A DNA stretch of 64,000 bases from Methylobacterium sp. C25. GTDB lineage: Bacteria; Pseudomonadota; Alphaproteobacteria; Rhizobiales; Beijerinckiaceae. Location of the stretch: assembly GCF_021352225.1 (NCBI RefSeq), contig NZ_JAAUVI010000008.1:120573-184572 (forward strand), in the 5' to 3' direction. The first letter of the stretch is position 1. Each line of letters starts with the position of its first letter. The position numbers and the translations under genes are program-made. Below, in pieces: positions 63,909-64,000 of this stretch. Under the pieces are notes generated by a model. That model saw nothing but the letters and a program-made list of their open reading frames with translations. It had not been told where the DNA came from and made no database searches.

Positions 63909-64000
63909 TCAGCGGCGGCGGCTCAGGCTGACGACCTCGGCCTCGCCGGTCCCCTTGCGGGTCGGCAGTGCGCCCTTCACCGTTGCGATGATGCCCTCGG
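63909..64000 (-). CDS. C-terminal fragment of an unrecognised protein
   Basis: The minus strand is open from the window end to a TGA at 63909-63911; the last 30 residues end EGIIATVKGALPTRKG then TGEAEVVSLSRRR. Codon use matches the neighbours, so this is probably the end of a real gene that continues beyond the window. The product cannot be identified from this tail. Confidence 0.55.
   Translation of the reverse strand, partial: EGIIATVKGALPTRKGTGEAEVVSLSRRR

Overview
The window is gene-dense, high-GC chromosomal DNA from an alphaproteobacterium of the order Hyphomicrobiales, most likely Methylobacterium/Methylorubrum. This rests on the PhyR-NepR stress locus, the dgt/argS/SPOR/nagZ/tat/serS/surE/pcm gene order, several alphaproteobacterial DUF families (DUF2865, DUF1328, DUF3096, DUF1499) and a probable non-discriminating aspartyl-tRNA synthetase. 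I see no insertion sequence, prophage, CRISPR array, rRNA or tRNA. Mobile-looking DNA is limited to two copies of a dispersed palindromic repeat (27087-27205 and 63774-63890).

Layout. 1-9.3 kb: end of an Fe-S oxidoreductase, a LysR regulator, malic enzyme (with what looks like an in-frame deletion in its phosphotransacetylase-like domain), an acetyltransferase, two small proteins, then a minus-strand unit aspS - glycosyltransferase - acyltransferase - small protein. 9.4-15.7 kb: RNase D, a TAT-exported two-subunit molybdenum hydroxylase and a large exported protein of unknown function. 15.9-29.3 kb: the conserved erpA / dgt / argS / SPOR / nagZ / tatABC / serS / surE / pcm / LytM-factor block. 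It lacks scpA-scpB between nagZ and tatA and ends in a strong terminator. 29.4-33.2 kb: DUF937, a DUF815 ATPase, a class III aminotransferase, a YkgJ-like protein and a small exported protein.

33.2-40.5 kb holds the most interesting content, a general stress response neighbourhood. phyR and nepR are divergent, each with a perfect sigma-EcfG promoter (GGAAC-N16-CGTT), but no ecfG sigma gene or sensor kinase gene is adjacent. Just past the phyR 3' end is an unannotated, sigma-EcfG-promoted, roughly 87-nt transcription unit. It has a 6-bp stem closing a C-rich loop and a canonical terminator, which matches the architecture and location of the Caulobacter stress sRNA GsrN. A DUF1328 membrane protein, a 55-residue orphan protein and a KGG-motif stress protein nearby also carry sigma-EcfG-like promoters.

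36-52 kb: envelope and metabolism genes (DUF2865, metallo-beta-lactamase fold, methionine aminopeptidase, DUF1499, MarR, cNMP-binding, VOC, L,D-transpeptidase, pyruvate phosphate dikinase, SleB hydrolase, a four-repeat exported protein, an AcuI-type reductase, a GreA-like factor, and a divergent LysR/wrbA pair). 52-64 kb: the Sua5 tRNA-modification enzyme, a four-gene acyl-CoA catabolic operon (acyl-CoA dehydrogenase, enoyl-CoA hydratase, two SDRs), CorA, a chemoreceptor, an SRAP protein, two RNA methyltransferases, and a Cu/Zn superoxide dismutase with one zinc-ligand histidine replaced by aspartate.
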